From the NCBI GenBank assembly GCA_025359945.1, contig JANYDD010000003.1, forward strand, positions 1 to 40,956: a DNA stretch of 40,956 nucleotides, written 5' to 3'. The notes beneath the pieces are model-generated. The model did not search any database. It worked only from the letters and a program-made list of their open reading frames with translations, and was not told the DNA's origin. Source of the DNA: Bdellovibrio sp. (lineage in GTDB: Bacteria > Bdellovibrionota > Bdellovibrionia > Bdellovibrionales > Bdellovibrionaceae). Positions 24,110 to 33,003 of the stretch are shown piece after piece. Every line of letters begins with the position of its first letter. Positions within the stretch are counted from its first letter, which is position 1. Made by a program: the position numbers and the translations under genes.

Positions 24110-25932
24110 AATACTTTTTTCTTTTTCGCCACAATCCACAAAATGAAAAACAAAAACAGCCACGCGATCCAAATTTTCCAAACTCGTGGGCTAACCAACG
24201 GGTTTACTTTTAAGATAACCTGCGGCGCTGTTGGATCTGAAAATTTCCATTTCAATCGAAACGAATCAGGGTCCAGCGGTTCCCAATTGACCTCTGTGCC
24301 TGGGTCCAAGGGGCTAAAACCCAATTCTGGAATTTTTAAAAGTAAATCCACCGACCCCGAAGTCTTCTGCGAAAGAATTTTAATGGATTGGTGGGTGACT
24401 TGAATGAAATCGCAATCACCTTTGCAGATTGAAGTTTGGCTTAAGGGAGGTCCAATTCGCTTGTACATACGATCTGCGTAGGCCAAGCAAGCATGACCGT
24501 ACATGACTTCATTGTAGCAACTATTGCCCGCGGATTGAGGCAGCCCAATCAATCCGTAGCCTTCAGAAATACTCTCTGGGTTGTAGCGACTCCAAACTGA
24601 CGTCACATCTGAAAAAACACTTGTGGATCGAATTCCTTTCATTAACAAAGAATGCGATTTTTTCTCGCTCCAAATCTGGGATTGCCACGAGGGCCTTAAA
24701 AATTGCGCCATCTCGTGATTTGTAGCGTTCAAATAGAAATAGTAGGGCGCAAACGATAGTGGAATAAAAAGCAAATGCACCCAAAGAAATTGGGAAATAA
24801 ATTTTGAGTATTGCGAAGGCAGGTCGTCCCACGATTTTGCGGCTAGTACAGCTGAAGCCACCGAGACTAACATAAGGAATCGCCAAAGAACCCTAAACGC
24901 AAGGTTGGTGTGCGCATTTATCCAATTCACCAGCGGCATTGAATTTGTCAGCGCCAACGCCAGCACTACCGATCCAAGAACCAGCAAAAGCATTGTACGA
25001 TTTATTCGAAAGATGCTCTTAAAGCGGTAAATCAAAAGGACTTGAATTGGAAATAGCACCGAGATTTGAGATGTGTCTGCTCCGTATTGGCCCCACCAGT
25101 TTAAAGGTCTATGCCCCGCATAGACGGGAAGAAAAATTCCCGCCAACAAACCGCCCCACTTAAGGTCATAATCCGCAGGAATATTTCGAAAGGCTGGTAA
25201 TTGTAAAATCGCAACCACTCTTGGTAAACAAGTCAGGCAAGCAATAAAAAGTGCTAAAAGCAACAGGCCAAACCATTTTAGTAAATCAAAGCATTTTTTT
25301 TCTTTTGTCTGAAATAATAAAATCAAAGTCCACAAAGCAGCCACGGGAAAAACTAAATAAATCAGCGCGTGCATCGCCGGGGCCATCAATAGAAGTGTGA
25401 TGATCACGCTAAGCTGCAAGACACTGATCAAACTTTTTTTCGTTTTAATGTTCTCTATCGCTACTAACACCCAGGGCAAAAGCAGTCCGTATATAAACAT
25501 ATCGTTTCCAGATGCCAATCGAGTAAGTACCCAAAGATTAAGGCACCAAGCGGTGGCTCCGACGATCGACGCCGATTCCGAAAAATATTTTTTCAAAAAA
25601 TTAAAACAGCCCAAAAAACCAGAAAATGCCACAATTCCAATGACCAAACGCAAAGCCATTGCCGATGGAAATACAAAAAGTAGCGGCGTCAACAGCGAGA
25701 AAAACGGCGATTGCAAATCCTGCAAAAGATAGGAACCTTGATTCCAAAAAAAAGAAAAATAAGGGATTTCAGAATTTAAAATCGAGCTTTGAATAATGGA
25801 CGCATGTGTTTCAGAAATGTACCAATCCCAACCTCGCCAGAAACATGAAAAAATAAAAAGACCGCCCGATGTTAGAGCTGCCCAAAATACAACGGACTTT
25901 GGCTTAAGCAAAAGACGAAGCTCCACGAACAA
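24106..25932 (-). CDS. Polytopic membrane protein, GT-C/YfhO-like
   Basis: The product has 608 residues with a dozen or so membrane segments, a short loop after the first (WYISETHASII) and a soluble C-terminal domain ending in one last helix and a basic tail (FFILWIVAKKKKVF). The pattern resembles GT-C glycosyltransferases and YfhO-like proteins that use polyprenyl-phosphate sugars. GSYLLQDLQSPFFSLLTPLLF in the first loop region is typical of YfhO-like proteins. The start overlaps the aminotransferase gene by 29 nt, so the two are probably one transcript. The substrate is unknown. Confidence 0.65.
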   Translation of the reverse strand: MFVELRLLLKPKSVVFWAALTSGGLFIFSCFWRGWDWYISETHASIIQSSILNSEIPYFSFFWNQGSYLLQDLQSPFFSLLTPLLFVFPSAMALRLVIGIVAFSGFLGCFNFLKKYFSESASIVGATAWCLNLWVLTRLASGNDMFIYGLLLPWVLVAIENIKTKKSLISVLQLSVIITLLLMAPAMHALIYLVFPVAALWTLILLFQTKEKKCFDLLKWFGLLLLALFIACLTCLPRVVAILQLPAFRNIPADYDLKWGGLLAGIFLPVYAGHRPLNWWGQYGADTSQISVLFPIQVLLIYRFKSIFRINRTMLLLVLGSVVLALALTNSMPLVNWINAHTNLAFRVLWRFLMLVSVASAVLAAKSWDDLPSQYSKFISQFLWVHLLFIPLSFAPYYFYLNATNHEMAQFLRPSWQSQIWSEKKSHSLLMKGIRSTSVFSDVTSVWSRYNPESISEGYGLIGLPQSAGNSCYNEVMYGHACLAYADRMYKRIGPPLSQTSICKGDCDFIQVTHQSIKILSQKTSGSVDLLLKIPELGFSPLDPGTEVNWEPLDPDSFRLKWKFSDPTAPQVILKVNPLVSPRVWKIWIAWLFLFFILWIVAKKKKVF

Positions 25933-27022
25933 GGCTTATAGTGGTTTCACAAACCATTTGAATATCGGTCGACGATAAGTGGCTACTGGACGGAACGTAA
26001 AACCCGCGGGCCCCTAAAAAATCACTGACTGGCAAATCAAAATCAAGTTGAAGCGCAGGTTGCCTATTCATGGGAAAAAAGAAAGGACGTGTATCAACGC
26101 CGGCAAGCTTTAGTTTTGCCATCAGCTCATCACGCTGAAGGCAGCAATTTTTATTTATTGTTAAACCAAACATCCAGTACATGCTCTTGGCCCAAATGGC
26201 TTCTTTTTGAACACTAACGAAATCTGAAATGACCGAAAACGCTTGCTGGTAAATTCTGGCATTATTCCGACGGGCCTCTGCCAATTCTGGCATTCGATCC
26301 ATTTGCGCGCAACCAATGGCCGCCTGAAGATTTGTCATCCGATAGTTAAAGCCAATTTCTTGGTGAATATAATTTCTGGGTCCCCGCAAAGAGAATGCCA
26401 GGTTTTTTAAATAACGGCAGCGATCAAAAAGCTCACTGCTATTGGTGCAGACCATCCCACCTTCACCGGTAGTAACGATCTTGTTTGCGTAAAAAGAATA
26501 CGTGGTCAAATCCGGCTGGTGTGCCAAACCCATTCCATTAACAGTCGAAGCATGCCCTTCCGCTGCGTCTTCAATCCAAATCAGTGAATGTTTTTGTTTA
26601 ATGGAATCAATGACTTTATAATTCGAAGGGTGACCGTACATCGTCACCGATAAAATAGCTTTTGTCCTAGGAGATATTGCCGCTTCAATTTGGTTCACAT
26701 CAATTGTCCAGTGGTCAGGATCGACATCGACAAACACCGGAGTGGCTCCGCAATACTTCACTGCAATGGCGGTCGAAATAATAGTAAAGCCAGGCAAAAT
26801 AACTTCATCACCTTCTTTGATTCCGGCGGCTTTTAAAGCCAGATGCAGAGCTACGGTCCCATTACAAACGGCAACTCCGTATTGGGCGCCTACTTTTTTT
26901 GGAAACTCATTTTCGAAGCGATCTAGAAATTCGCCGGCAGATGAAATCCACCCGCTAGCCATTGCCTTTTGAACATTGGCACTTTCTAAAGGACCTAATG
27001 TGGGTTCACAAACTGGGATCAT
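25904..27022 (-). CDS. DegT/DnrJ/EryC1 (perosamine-synthase-like) sugar aminotransferase
   Basis: I chose ATG 27022 (372 residues), which begins MIPVCEPTLGPLE as these enzymes normally do; the frame opens as far up as TTG 27091, giving 23 odd residues. The PLP Lys is in YSFYANKIVTTGEGGM. Other hallmarks are CNGTVALHLAL, DVDPDHWTID and EDAAEGHAST. The NK(x)xTTGEGG pattern is closest to GDP-perosamine synthases, which aminate GDP-4-keto-6-deoxymannose. It overlaps the cupin gene upstream by 17 nt and the membrane gene downstream by 29 nt. Confidence 0.88.
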   Translation of the reverse strand: MIPVCEPTLGPLESANVQKAMASGWISSAGEFLDRFENEFPKKVGAQYGVAVCNGTVALHLALKAAGIKEGDEVILPGFTIISTAIAVKYCGATPVFVDVDPDHWTIDVNQIEAAISPRTKAILSVTMYGHPSNYKVIDSIKQKHSLIWIEDAAEGHASTVNGMGLAHQPDLTTYSFYANKIVTTGEGGMVCTNSSELFDRCRYLKNLAFSLRGPRNYIHQEIGFNYRMTNLQAAIGCAQMDRMPELAEARRNNARIYQQAFSVISDFVSVQKEAIWAKSMYWMFGLTINKNCCLQRDELMAKLKLAGVDTRPFFFPMNRQPALQLDFDLPVSDFLGARGFYVPSSSHLSSTDIQMVCETTISLVRGASSFA

Positions 27023-27494
27023 TTGGGCTCTTGGGAACAAACGTTCTTTTGTCTTGCTCTCGCGAGAAGTACGGCCCTTGCTTGACCTCAAGGATTTGCG
27101 TGGCCTTATCCATTTCTAGAGAATGTCCACCACAAACCAAAAAGATGGCATCCCCTTTTGAAAGCTTCGTCTTTTGAACTTCTTTGTCTTTCCAGAACAA
27201 AGTCATCCGAAGTTCGCCTTCGACGATATAAAGAAGCTCAAGGCTAACGATTGGATTTTCAACCGAAATAGGTCGCATAAAGTGTTCGTGAGGCACGCAA
27301 ACCTGACCCTCTTTATAAAAATTAAAACCAACCTGTAAAAGCCAATCATTCATAGAAATAAAATTGTATCCAGAAGCGAAGCAGTCCTTACGGATAATCC
27401 GCGCCAGAAGATTTCCCTCAAAAAGAATATCCTCAGAAACAGCTTTCAGGGCTGAAATTTCTGCAGACTTTTTTAAATGTTCTTCGTTTTGCAT
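27006..27494 (-). CDS. Cupin-fold protein of the sugar cluster
   Basis: From ATG 27494, with GAAGGA 9 nt upstream, the product is 162 residues (a TTG at 27521 is also open). A cupin barrel is suggested by VPHEHFMRP (His-x-His), then LLYIVEGELRMTLFW and LSKGDAIFLVCGGHSLEM. The first motif keeps the metal-binding His pair and a later His. It may be a sugar isomerase, epimerase or binding protein in the same pathway as the aminotransferase that follows. It is first in this minus-strand operon. Confidence 0.65.
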   Translation of the reverse strand: MQNEEHLKKSAEISALKAVSEDILFEGNLLARIIRKDCFASGYNFISMNDWLLQVGFNFYKEGQVCVPHEHFMRPISVENPIVSLELLYIVEGELRMTLFWKDKEVQKTKLSKGDAIFLVCGGHSLEMDKATQILEVKQGPYFSREQDKRTFVPKSPNDPSL

Positions 27495-27739
27495 TTGTTT
27501 CCATCCTTCTGGAAGGTCCAATCCTAGCTTTTAATTGAATCCGGTCCAAGTAAAAACTGATTCGAAATGTTGCGGATTCGACCTTAACGACTTTATCTTG
27601 GCACTACTAGAAGTTAAGACGGTCCAACTTTTTGAAGTTAGAATGCAAGCATGTCCAAGAGGGGCGTGGACATTGCCCTGTTTTTTGACTAGTTTGAAAT
27701 CCATCCAGCGAAGAAGAGCTGAAATAAGGAGTTTCTGAA

Positions 27740-28747
27740 ATGTTGATTGTTAAAGCCCCTTTAAGAATATCCATTGGTGGCGGCGGAACGGATCTGCCCT
27801 CGTACTATGAACATTTCGAATCTACTTTTATCAGCGCGGCAATTAACAAATATATCTATATTTCAGTGCATCCGATTTTTATCCCCGACATCATCGTCAA
27901 GTACACCGAGCTTGAGCGCGTTTTATCTGTCGACGAAATTAAACATCCGATTATTCGTGAATGTTTGAAATTAGTAGGCTTAGAAAAATCCATCGAGATT
28001 TCAAGTTTTGCGGATATTCCGTCAGGCACGGGCTTGGGGTCGTCGGGTACTTTCACCGTAGCCCTATTGAAGGCTTTGTTTACTTTGAAAAATATCAATC
28101 ACACGAATTTGTCCTTGGCCGAGACCGCTTGCCAAATCGAGATTGAAAAGCTTCAAGCACCCGTAGGAAAACAAGATCAATATATCGCATCTGTCGGGGG
28201 CCTGACCCGCTTTCACATTAACAAAAACGGTGAAACCTCGGCCTCTCCACTATCGATGAGGCCCCATGATTTGATCGACCTTGAAGAGCATCTACTTTTA
28301 TTTTTTACCGGTTACTCAAGAAGCGCGAACGTCATCTTAAAAGAGCAAGACGTTGCGACTAAAAAAACTTCCGCAAGCGATCGCGAAACAAAGCCCAGCA
28401 ACGACATGATCGAAAATCTTCATTTTGTTAAAGAACTTGGATTCCAAATCGAGAAAGCTTTGACCAACGGACATATCGATGAGTTTGGGCGATTGATGAA
28501 CGTCCATTGGGAACACAAAAAAAAGCGATCCAACAATATGTCGTCTTCAAAAATTGATGAATGGTACGAGCTAGCGATGAAAAACGGGGCCCTTGGTGGA
28601 AAGCTGATCGGGGCTGGCGGAGGTGGATTTCTTATGTTTTTAGCAGATGACAAAAGAAAACTTCGGGCAGTGCTTCGTGAGGCTGGTCTGCACGATGTCC
28701 CGTTTCGCTTTGATTATCTTGGCGCGCAAGTGGTGCTTAGAGAGTAG
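27740..28747 (+). CDS. hddA: GHMP kinase, D-glycero-D-manno-heptose 7-phosphate kinase-like
   Basis: The product has 335 residues. The N-terminus (KAPLRISIGGGGTDLPSYY) and the ATP loop PSGTGLGSSG (about residues 95-104) are typical of HddA-type sugar kinases, as is GGKLIGAGGGGFLMFL near the C-terminus. Such enzymes make heptose 1,7-bisphosphate, or phosphorylate fucose-like sugars, for nucleotide-sugar synthesis. The partner enzymes GmhA, GmhB and HddC are not in the window, so the substrate is unsettled. AAGGAG sits 9 nt before the ATG. The gene converges on the methyltransferase gene with a 5-nt gap. Confidence 0.85.
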   Translation: MLIVKAPLRISIGGGGTDLPSYYEHFESTFISAAINKYIYISVHPIFIPDIIVKYTELERVLSVDEIKHPIIRECLKLVGLEKSIEISSFADIPSGTGLGSSGTFTVALLKALFTLKNINHTNLSLAETACQIEIEKLQAPVGKQDQYIASVGGLTRFHINKNGETSASPLSMRPHDLIDLEEHLLLFFTGYSRSANVILKEQDVATKKTSASDRETKPSNDMIENLHFVKELGFQIEKALTNGHIDEFGRLMNVHWEHKKKRSNNMSSSKIDEWYELAMKNGALGGKLIGAGGGGFLMFLADDKRKLRAVLREAGLHDVPFRFDYLGAQVVLRE

Positions 28748-28752
28748 GATTT

Positions 28753-29559
28753 TTAGTGTTTCTTTTTAGCGTGAACTAAAATTCCGGAAGAACCAAAAGC
28801 TACTTTTCTTAAGAATTTCGATTCCCAGAAACAAAACGCATTCGCAAGTTCCAGCACTCTGGATGCTAGACCCTTTTTCTCATCTGGGCGATAAATGGAA
28901 TTTTTTGTCCACCACCACTTTTCGACAGCAGGAATCGCGCACGCAGCAAAAAACGTCGAATCCATCAGTGAACCAAAAATATGATAGGCGTAATTGAGTT
29001 CAACGATTTGATACTCAGTCTGGATTAACTGAATTAATTTTTTTCTAGAATAAGGCGTATGGTCCTTGGTTTTTTTGTAAAGATCCTTTCCAAGAAAAAA
29101 GCGAAAAATATTATAAAATGAAATTGATTGTCCTTCGGCGGGAATAAACAGAAACAGCGATCCATCGTCTTTCAATTGTTTTTTAATTTGTTGCAACGAA
29201 GTCGGAATAAAATCCACGTGTTCCAAGACATCCACTGAAACAACAACATCAAACTTTTGGTTTTCAAAAAGCGGTTCCGTATCGCTTTTTTTTAAAAAAA
29301 ATGGAAAAGCCAACCGCGAGCTTTTTGGCGGCTGTATGTCGGTCCCAAAAAGCTTGTACTGGGGCTGCTGCAAAGCCAATGTGTTCAGCAGTTTTCCTTC
29401 GCCACAACCATAGTCTAATATACTGATTTTGTCTTGGGGAAGGCGCTCGGCAATCCACCCTACTTTTAGCGAAGGCAACGACGGCACTGATAAATCGACC
29501 GCGCCTTCGCCCCAGCGTTTTTCGTATCCACTAAAATTGCCCACAACTTCAACTTCCAT
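28753..29559 (-). CDS. Class I SAM-dependent methyltransferase
   Basis: The product has 268 residues. SAM motif I is ILDYGCGEGKLL, followed by FGTDIQPP (post-I acid), then VVVSVDVLEHVDF and GSLFLFIPAEG. It is a soluble methyltransferase of the UbiE/sugar methylase type. It is the last gene of the minus-strand operon epimerase - GT2 - methyltransferase, with a 25-nt gap from the GT2 stop and AGGAGGT 6 nt before the ATG. It probably methylates a sugar or lipid-carrier-linked intermediate; the target is unknown. Confidence 0.85.
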   Translation of the reverse strand: MEVEVVGNFSGYEKRWGEGAVDLSVPSLPSLKVGWIAERLPQDKISILDYGCGEGKLLNTLALQQPQYKLFGTDIQPPKSSRLAFPFFLKKSDTEPLFENQKFDVVVSVDVLEHVDFIPTSLQQIKKQLKDDGSLFLFIPAEGQSISFYNIFRFFLGKDLYKKTKDHTPYSRKKLIQLIQTEYQIVELNYAYHIFGSLMDSTFFAACAIPAVEKWWWTKNSIYRPDEKKGLASRVLELANAFCFWESKFLRKVAFGSSGILVHAKKKH

Positions 29560-29584
29560 CTAGTGACCTCCTAGCGACCTCGGC

Positions 29585-30397
29585 TTAAGCTTTGGGCTCG
29601 GTAGAGGCACCGAAGCGCAAGAATTCTGCGAAATTTTTTAAAGCGTACTCGATTCGGCACATGGTCATCATCATCATACAGCGATAACCATCTTGAAAAA
29701 ACCGAATTTTTTTACCCTGCTCGACCCCGCGAGAGTTATAGGTGACCGGAACTTCATAAGGCGTAAATCCGGCCAAGATGAGTTTTCCCAACAATTCCAA
29801 ATCAAACTCAAAACGGTCACCGCGCAAAGTGATCTTGTCCAAGCAATCTCGGCGAAAGACCTTAAACATAGTGGTTGGATCAGTCACCTTGGACCAAAAC
29901 ATTAAATTGAAATAGCCATGAAAAAAAATTCCTGCAAAATTATAGATCGCCGCTTTGAAAGGCGTTTGGTCAAACTTTCGGATTTTCCAACTTCCGGCGG
30001 AAAGATGGCGACTTCCCACGACGACTTGGGACTTGCCCTCCATCAGCGGACGCAAGAGAGACGGGTAATCGTTAACGTCATATTCCAGATCACCATCTTG
30101 AATAATAATAAAATCTCCAGTGGCATTTTTAAAACCCTCGCGAACTGCATTTCCTTTTCCTGAAGGCTTGGCTTGCAGCACTAGTTTAATATCAAAACCA
30201 AATCTGGATTTATTTTTCGCAATGTAATCTTGAACTAGCTCGCGGGTCCCATCCTTCGAGTTGCTTTCTACGATCACAATCTCTCGGGTCACACCCTCGG
30301 GCAAAGGCGCGCTAACAACACGTTCTAGAAGCTGAATAACCGTGGCTGATTCGTTAAAGATGGGAACAACGATCGAAGTTTTTAAATTTGCTTTCAT
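29585..30397 (-). CDS. GT2 glycosyltransferase, DPM1-like
   Basis: I chose ATG 30397 (270 residues): GGAGAG lies 7 nt before it and it overlaps the epimerase stop as ATGA. The frame also opens at ATG 30418. Motifs are SIVVPIFNESATV, VIVESNSKDGT, KPSGKGNAVREG and the metal site IIIQDGDLEYD; VVVGSRHLSAG and TDPTTMFKVFRRD follow. It would transfer a sugar to polyprenyl phosphate or elongate a lipid-linked chain. It sits between an SDR epimerase and a methyltransferase in one operon. Confidence 0.88.
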   Translation of the reverse strand: MKANLKTSIVVPIFNESATVIQLLERVVSAPLPEGVTREIVIVESNSKDGTRELVQDYIAKNKSRFGFDIKLVLQAKPSGKGNAVREGFKNATGDFIIIQDGDLEYDVNDYPSLLRPLMEGKSQVVVGSRHLSAGSWKIRKFDQTPFKAAIYNFAGIFFHGYFNLMFWSKVTDPTTMFKVFRRDCLDKITLRGDRFEFDLELLGKLILAGFTPYEVPVTYNSRGVEQGKKIRFFQDGYRCMMMMTMCRIEYALKNFAEFLRFGASTEPKA

Positions 30398-31377
30398 TGT
30401 CTTCTCTCCAAAATCCATTCGTTTTGAGCTAGCCAGCGGACCGTTCCACGAATGGCCTGTTCAATCGACATCGACGTATCCCAATTCAGGGATTTGATTT
30501 TTTTAGTATCCAAATAAATAAACGGGTTGTCTCCAATCCAGCCCTGGCGGCCGCCGGTATAATTTAATTTCGGTTCAAGTCCCATTTCGCTGCTAATCCA
30601 ACCAGCGGATTCGCTGACCTGGCAGTAAGTAGTGGTACCCAAGTTGAAGACGCCGTATCGAGGTCGCTCATATTTGGCTTGGCCTTCGAAACAAGCTTTC
30701 ATAATTCCGCGGAGGCAGTCTTTAACGTCCAAATATGATTTTTTCTGAGTTCCATCCCCTAAAATTTCTAATTCGCGGGGATTGGCCTTTAATTTTTTAT
30801 AGAAATCAAAAATGTGGCCGTGAGTGTATCTTTTTCCGACAACAGAGGCGAAGCGAAAAACACAAGCATTAAACCCAAAGCCTTCGGCGTACGAGCTAAT
30901 AAGACCCTCCGCGGCTAGCTTGGAAGCTCCATAAAGTGAAGTTTGTATCGGTAAAGGACAGTTTTCCGGAGTCGGAATCACTTCGGCTTCTCCGTACATG
31001 GCACTGGTTGAAGAAAAGGCGATGTTTTTCACATTCTGCGCCCGCATGGCCTCTAGCAGATGATATGTCGCTATGGTGTTTTGTTCTAAATCGCGAAACG
31101 GATGGTTCAGCCCAAAGCGAACATCTGCATTTGCCGAGAAATGAAATACCCACTGACACCCTTGAACGGCGCGATCCAAGGTCGGTCGATCAAGAACGTC
31201 CCCCTCGATCAGTTTAAATTGCGGGTGGCGAGCGGCGTCGACCAGAAATTCGCGCTGGCCGGACGAAAAGTTATCCAAAGCAACGACTTCCCAACCGGTC
31301 TCGAGCAAGTGATCGACTAAATTTGACCCGACAAAACCGGCAGCACCGGTAACTAAAGCTTTTTGTTGAACTGGCAA
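30394..31377 (-). CDS. NAD-dependent sugar epimerase/dehydratase (extended SDR)
   Basis: The product is 327 residues, with the Rossmann motif VTGAAGFVGSN, then the active-site Ser-Thr-Ser before MYGE and Tyr-xxx-Lys in SLYGASKLAAE. RFASVVGKRYTHG and LGDGTQKKSYLDVKD match the UDP-glucose 4-epimerase/dTDP-glucose dehydratase group. The start is TTG 31377, backed by a perfect AGGAGG 4 nt upstream. It is the first gene of its operon. The exact sugar cannot be told from sequence. Confidence 0.88.
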   Translation of the reverse strand: MPVQQKALVTGAAGFVGSNLVDHLLETGWEVVALDNFSSGQREFLVDAARHPQFKLIEGDVLDRPTLDRAVQGCQWVFHFSANADVRFGLNHPFRDLEQNTIATYHLLEAMRAQNVKNIAFSSTSAMYGEAEVIPTPENCPLPIQTSLYGASKLAAEGLISSYAEGFGFNACVFRFASVVGKRYTHGHIFDFYKKLKANPRELEILGDGTQKKSYLDVKDCLRGIMKACFEGQAKYERPRYGVFNLGTTTYCQVSESAGWISSEMGLEPKLNYTGGRQGWIGDNPFIYLDTKKIKSLNWDTSMSIEQAIRGTVRWLAQNEWILERRQ

Positions 31378-31570
31378 GGGGCCTCCTGATTAAAGATTTT
31401 CCATTAATATTTCCCACTAGTATTTCAGCAACGTTTCAATAACTGTCGCTTCAAAGTTTCATCTCAAAATTACTAAAAACTTTGCAATCCCTTTTGTGAC
31501 AAACGTTTGCAACCGAAGATGGTCACCAAAATCTTAACCAGTATCAAAACTCTTCGATCTAGCTTTCAAG

Positions 31571-31599
31571 TTGACAAACATATCGTGAATTTATCAATA
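31571..31599 (+). promoter_or_regulatory. Candidate sigma70 promoter, possibly giving a leaderless mRNA
   Basis: TTGACA at 31571-31576, and at about 16-17 nt spacing an AT-rich ATCAAT/TCAATA. The expected start falls near 31605, on the ATG at 31604 or just before the ATG at 31610. No SD is present. Confidence 0.45.
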
Positions 31600-31603
31600 C
31601 TAA

Positions 31604-33001
31604 ATGCACATGAAAAAAACAAAAGCTAAACCAACAAAAAAAGCAATTCGTCCAAAAACTCAAAAGCAACAAACCTTGAAAGTTTTGTCCAAGGCCCAGT
31701 CTCAAACAATCACGGTGATTGGTTTGTGGCATCTAGGTTTGGTTCATACCGCTTCTTTGGCTAAACTTGGTTTTAATATTGTCGCGATTGATCCTGATCA
31801 AACGATTATTCAAGAATTGAATGCAGATAAAGTCAGGCTTTTTGAACCTGGAATGGCAGAACTTCTTAAGGCTTATAGAAAAAGTGGACAAATTCAGTTC
31901 ACCTCTGATTTTTCATTGGCGAAAAATTCAGATTTAGCCATCCTGGCTTACGACACTCCATTGACCCCAGAAGACGATGTCGACCTTGATCCTTTAAAAG
32001 AAAGTTTAAAAAATCTTGCGGCATTTTTGAAACCTTCGACCCCAGTGGTCGTCGCCAGCCAGACCCCAGTGGGGACATGCGAGCAATTTGAAAAATTGAT
32101 CCAGCAGGCCAATGCAAAATGGCAATCAGGAATCGTTTGTATGCCTGAAAATCTTCGTCTGGGCATGGCTATTGATCGTTTTTTAAAACCGGATTTTTTG
32201 GTTTTTGGGTCTAGAGATTTAAAAATCGGCCTGAAAGCGGCGCACTTCTTTGAAAAAATGGAATGTGAGAAAAGGTTTACCTCGTTGCGAAACGCAGAAA
32301 TGGTGAAGCATGCGATTAATTTCCATCTGGCCGTGTCCATTGCTTATGGTAATCAACTGGCACAATTGTCTGAAGCTGTTGGCGCGGATTCTGTGGAAGT
32401 GACAGAAATGATACGATTGGACCCTAGGATAGGAAAGCGCTCGCCACTATTTCCAGGGCTGGGCTATTCGGGGGGCACTTTGGCGCGGGACGTTCGTCTT
32501 TTGTCCCAGAAATCGAAGGAATTTGGAATAAAGGCGCCGCTGGTTCAGGCGGTCACCGAAATTAATGATCAGAGTTTTGAAAGTATTATCAGCAAATTGA
32601 CGGATCACTTAGGCGACTTAAACTTGAAAAAAATTGCCTTGTTGGGAATCACTTATAAGCCCAATACTTCGACGCTTCGAAGATCTCCGGCCGTGAGGTT
32701 GGCGGAAATGCTGAAATCTAGAAATGTGACCTGCGTCGCGTTTGATCCGATGGCCGACGACGCCGAGACTTCTACACACAAACATCTTTTCACAAGGTCA
32801 AAAACTCTCGAGCTAGCTTTGGCGAATGTGGATGGAATTATTGTTGTGACCGAATGGCCAGAGTTTCAAAAGTTAAATTTCAGTCGATTTGCTTCGATTG
32901 TGAAAACCCCTTTGCTGATTGATTCAAAAAACTTTTTGGATCCGAAAAAAATTAGAAAAGCCGGCTTTAAGTACGAAGGCTTTGGACGAATAAGGATTTA
33001 A
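31604..33001 (+). CDS. UDP-glucose/GDP-mannose dehydrogenase family protein lacking catalytic Cys
   Basis: The product has 465 residues. A basic, flexible N-terminal tail (about 34 residues rich in K, T and Q) precedes the NAD domain (ITVIGLWHLGLVHTA, residues 36-50). The middle domain keeps the catalytic Lys and Asn (NAEMVKHAIN, about 230-239). The hallmark PGxGxGGxCxxKD becomes PGLGYSGGTLARD, so Thr292 (codon 32477-32479) replaces the Cys nucleophile needed for the second oxidation step. The C-terminal UDP-binding domain (LGITYKPNTSTLRRSPAVRLAE) is intact. It may therefore not make a uronic acid. It begins the plus-strand run with the oxidoreductase and the SDR. Confidence 0.85.
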   Translation: MHMKKTKAKPTKKAIRPKTQKQQTLKVLSKAQSQTITVIGLWHLGLVHTASLAKLGFNIVAIDPDQTIIQELNADKVRLFEPGMAELLKAYRKSGQIQFTSDFSLAKNSDLAILAYDTPLTPEDDVDLDPLKESLKNLAAFLKPSTPVVVASQTPVGTCEQFEKLIQQANAKWQSGIVCMPENLRLGMAIDRFLKPDFLVFGSRDLKIGLKAAHFFEKMECEKRFTSLRNAEMVKHAINFHLAVSIAYGNQLAQLSEAVGADSVEVTEMIRLDPRIGKRSPLFPGLGYSGGTLARDVRLLSQKSKEFGIKAPLVQAVTEINDQSFESIISKLTDHLGDLNLKKIALLGITYKPNTSTLRRSPAVRLAEMLKSRNVTCVAFDPMADDAETSTHKHLFTRSKTLELALANVDGIIVVTEWPEFQKLNFSRFASIVKTPLLIDSKNFLDPKKIRKAGFKYEGFGRIRI

Positions 33002-33003
33002 TC

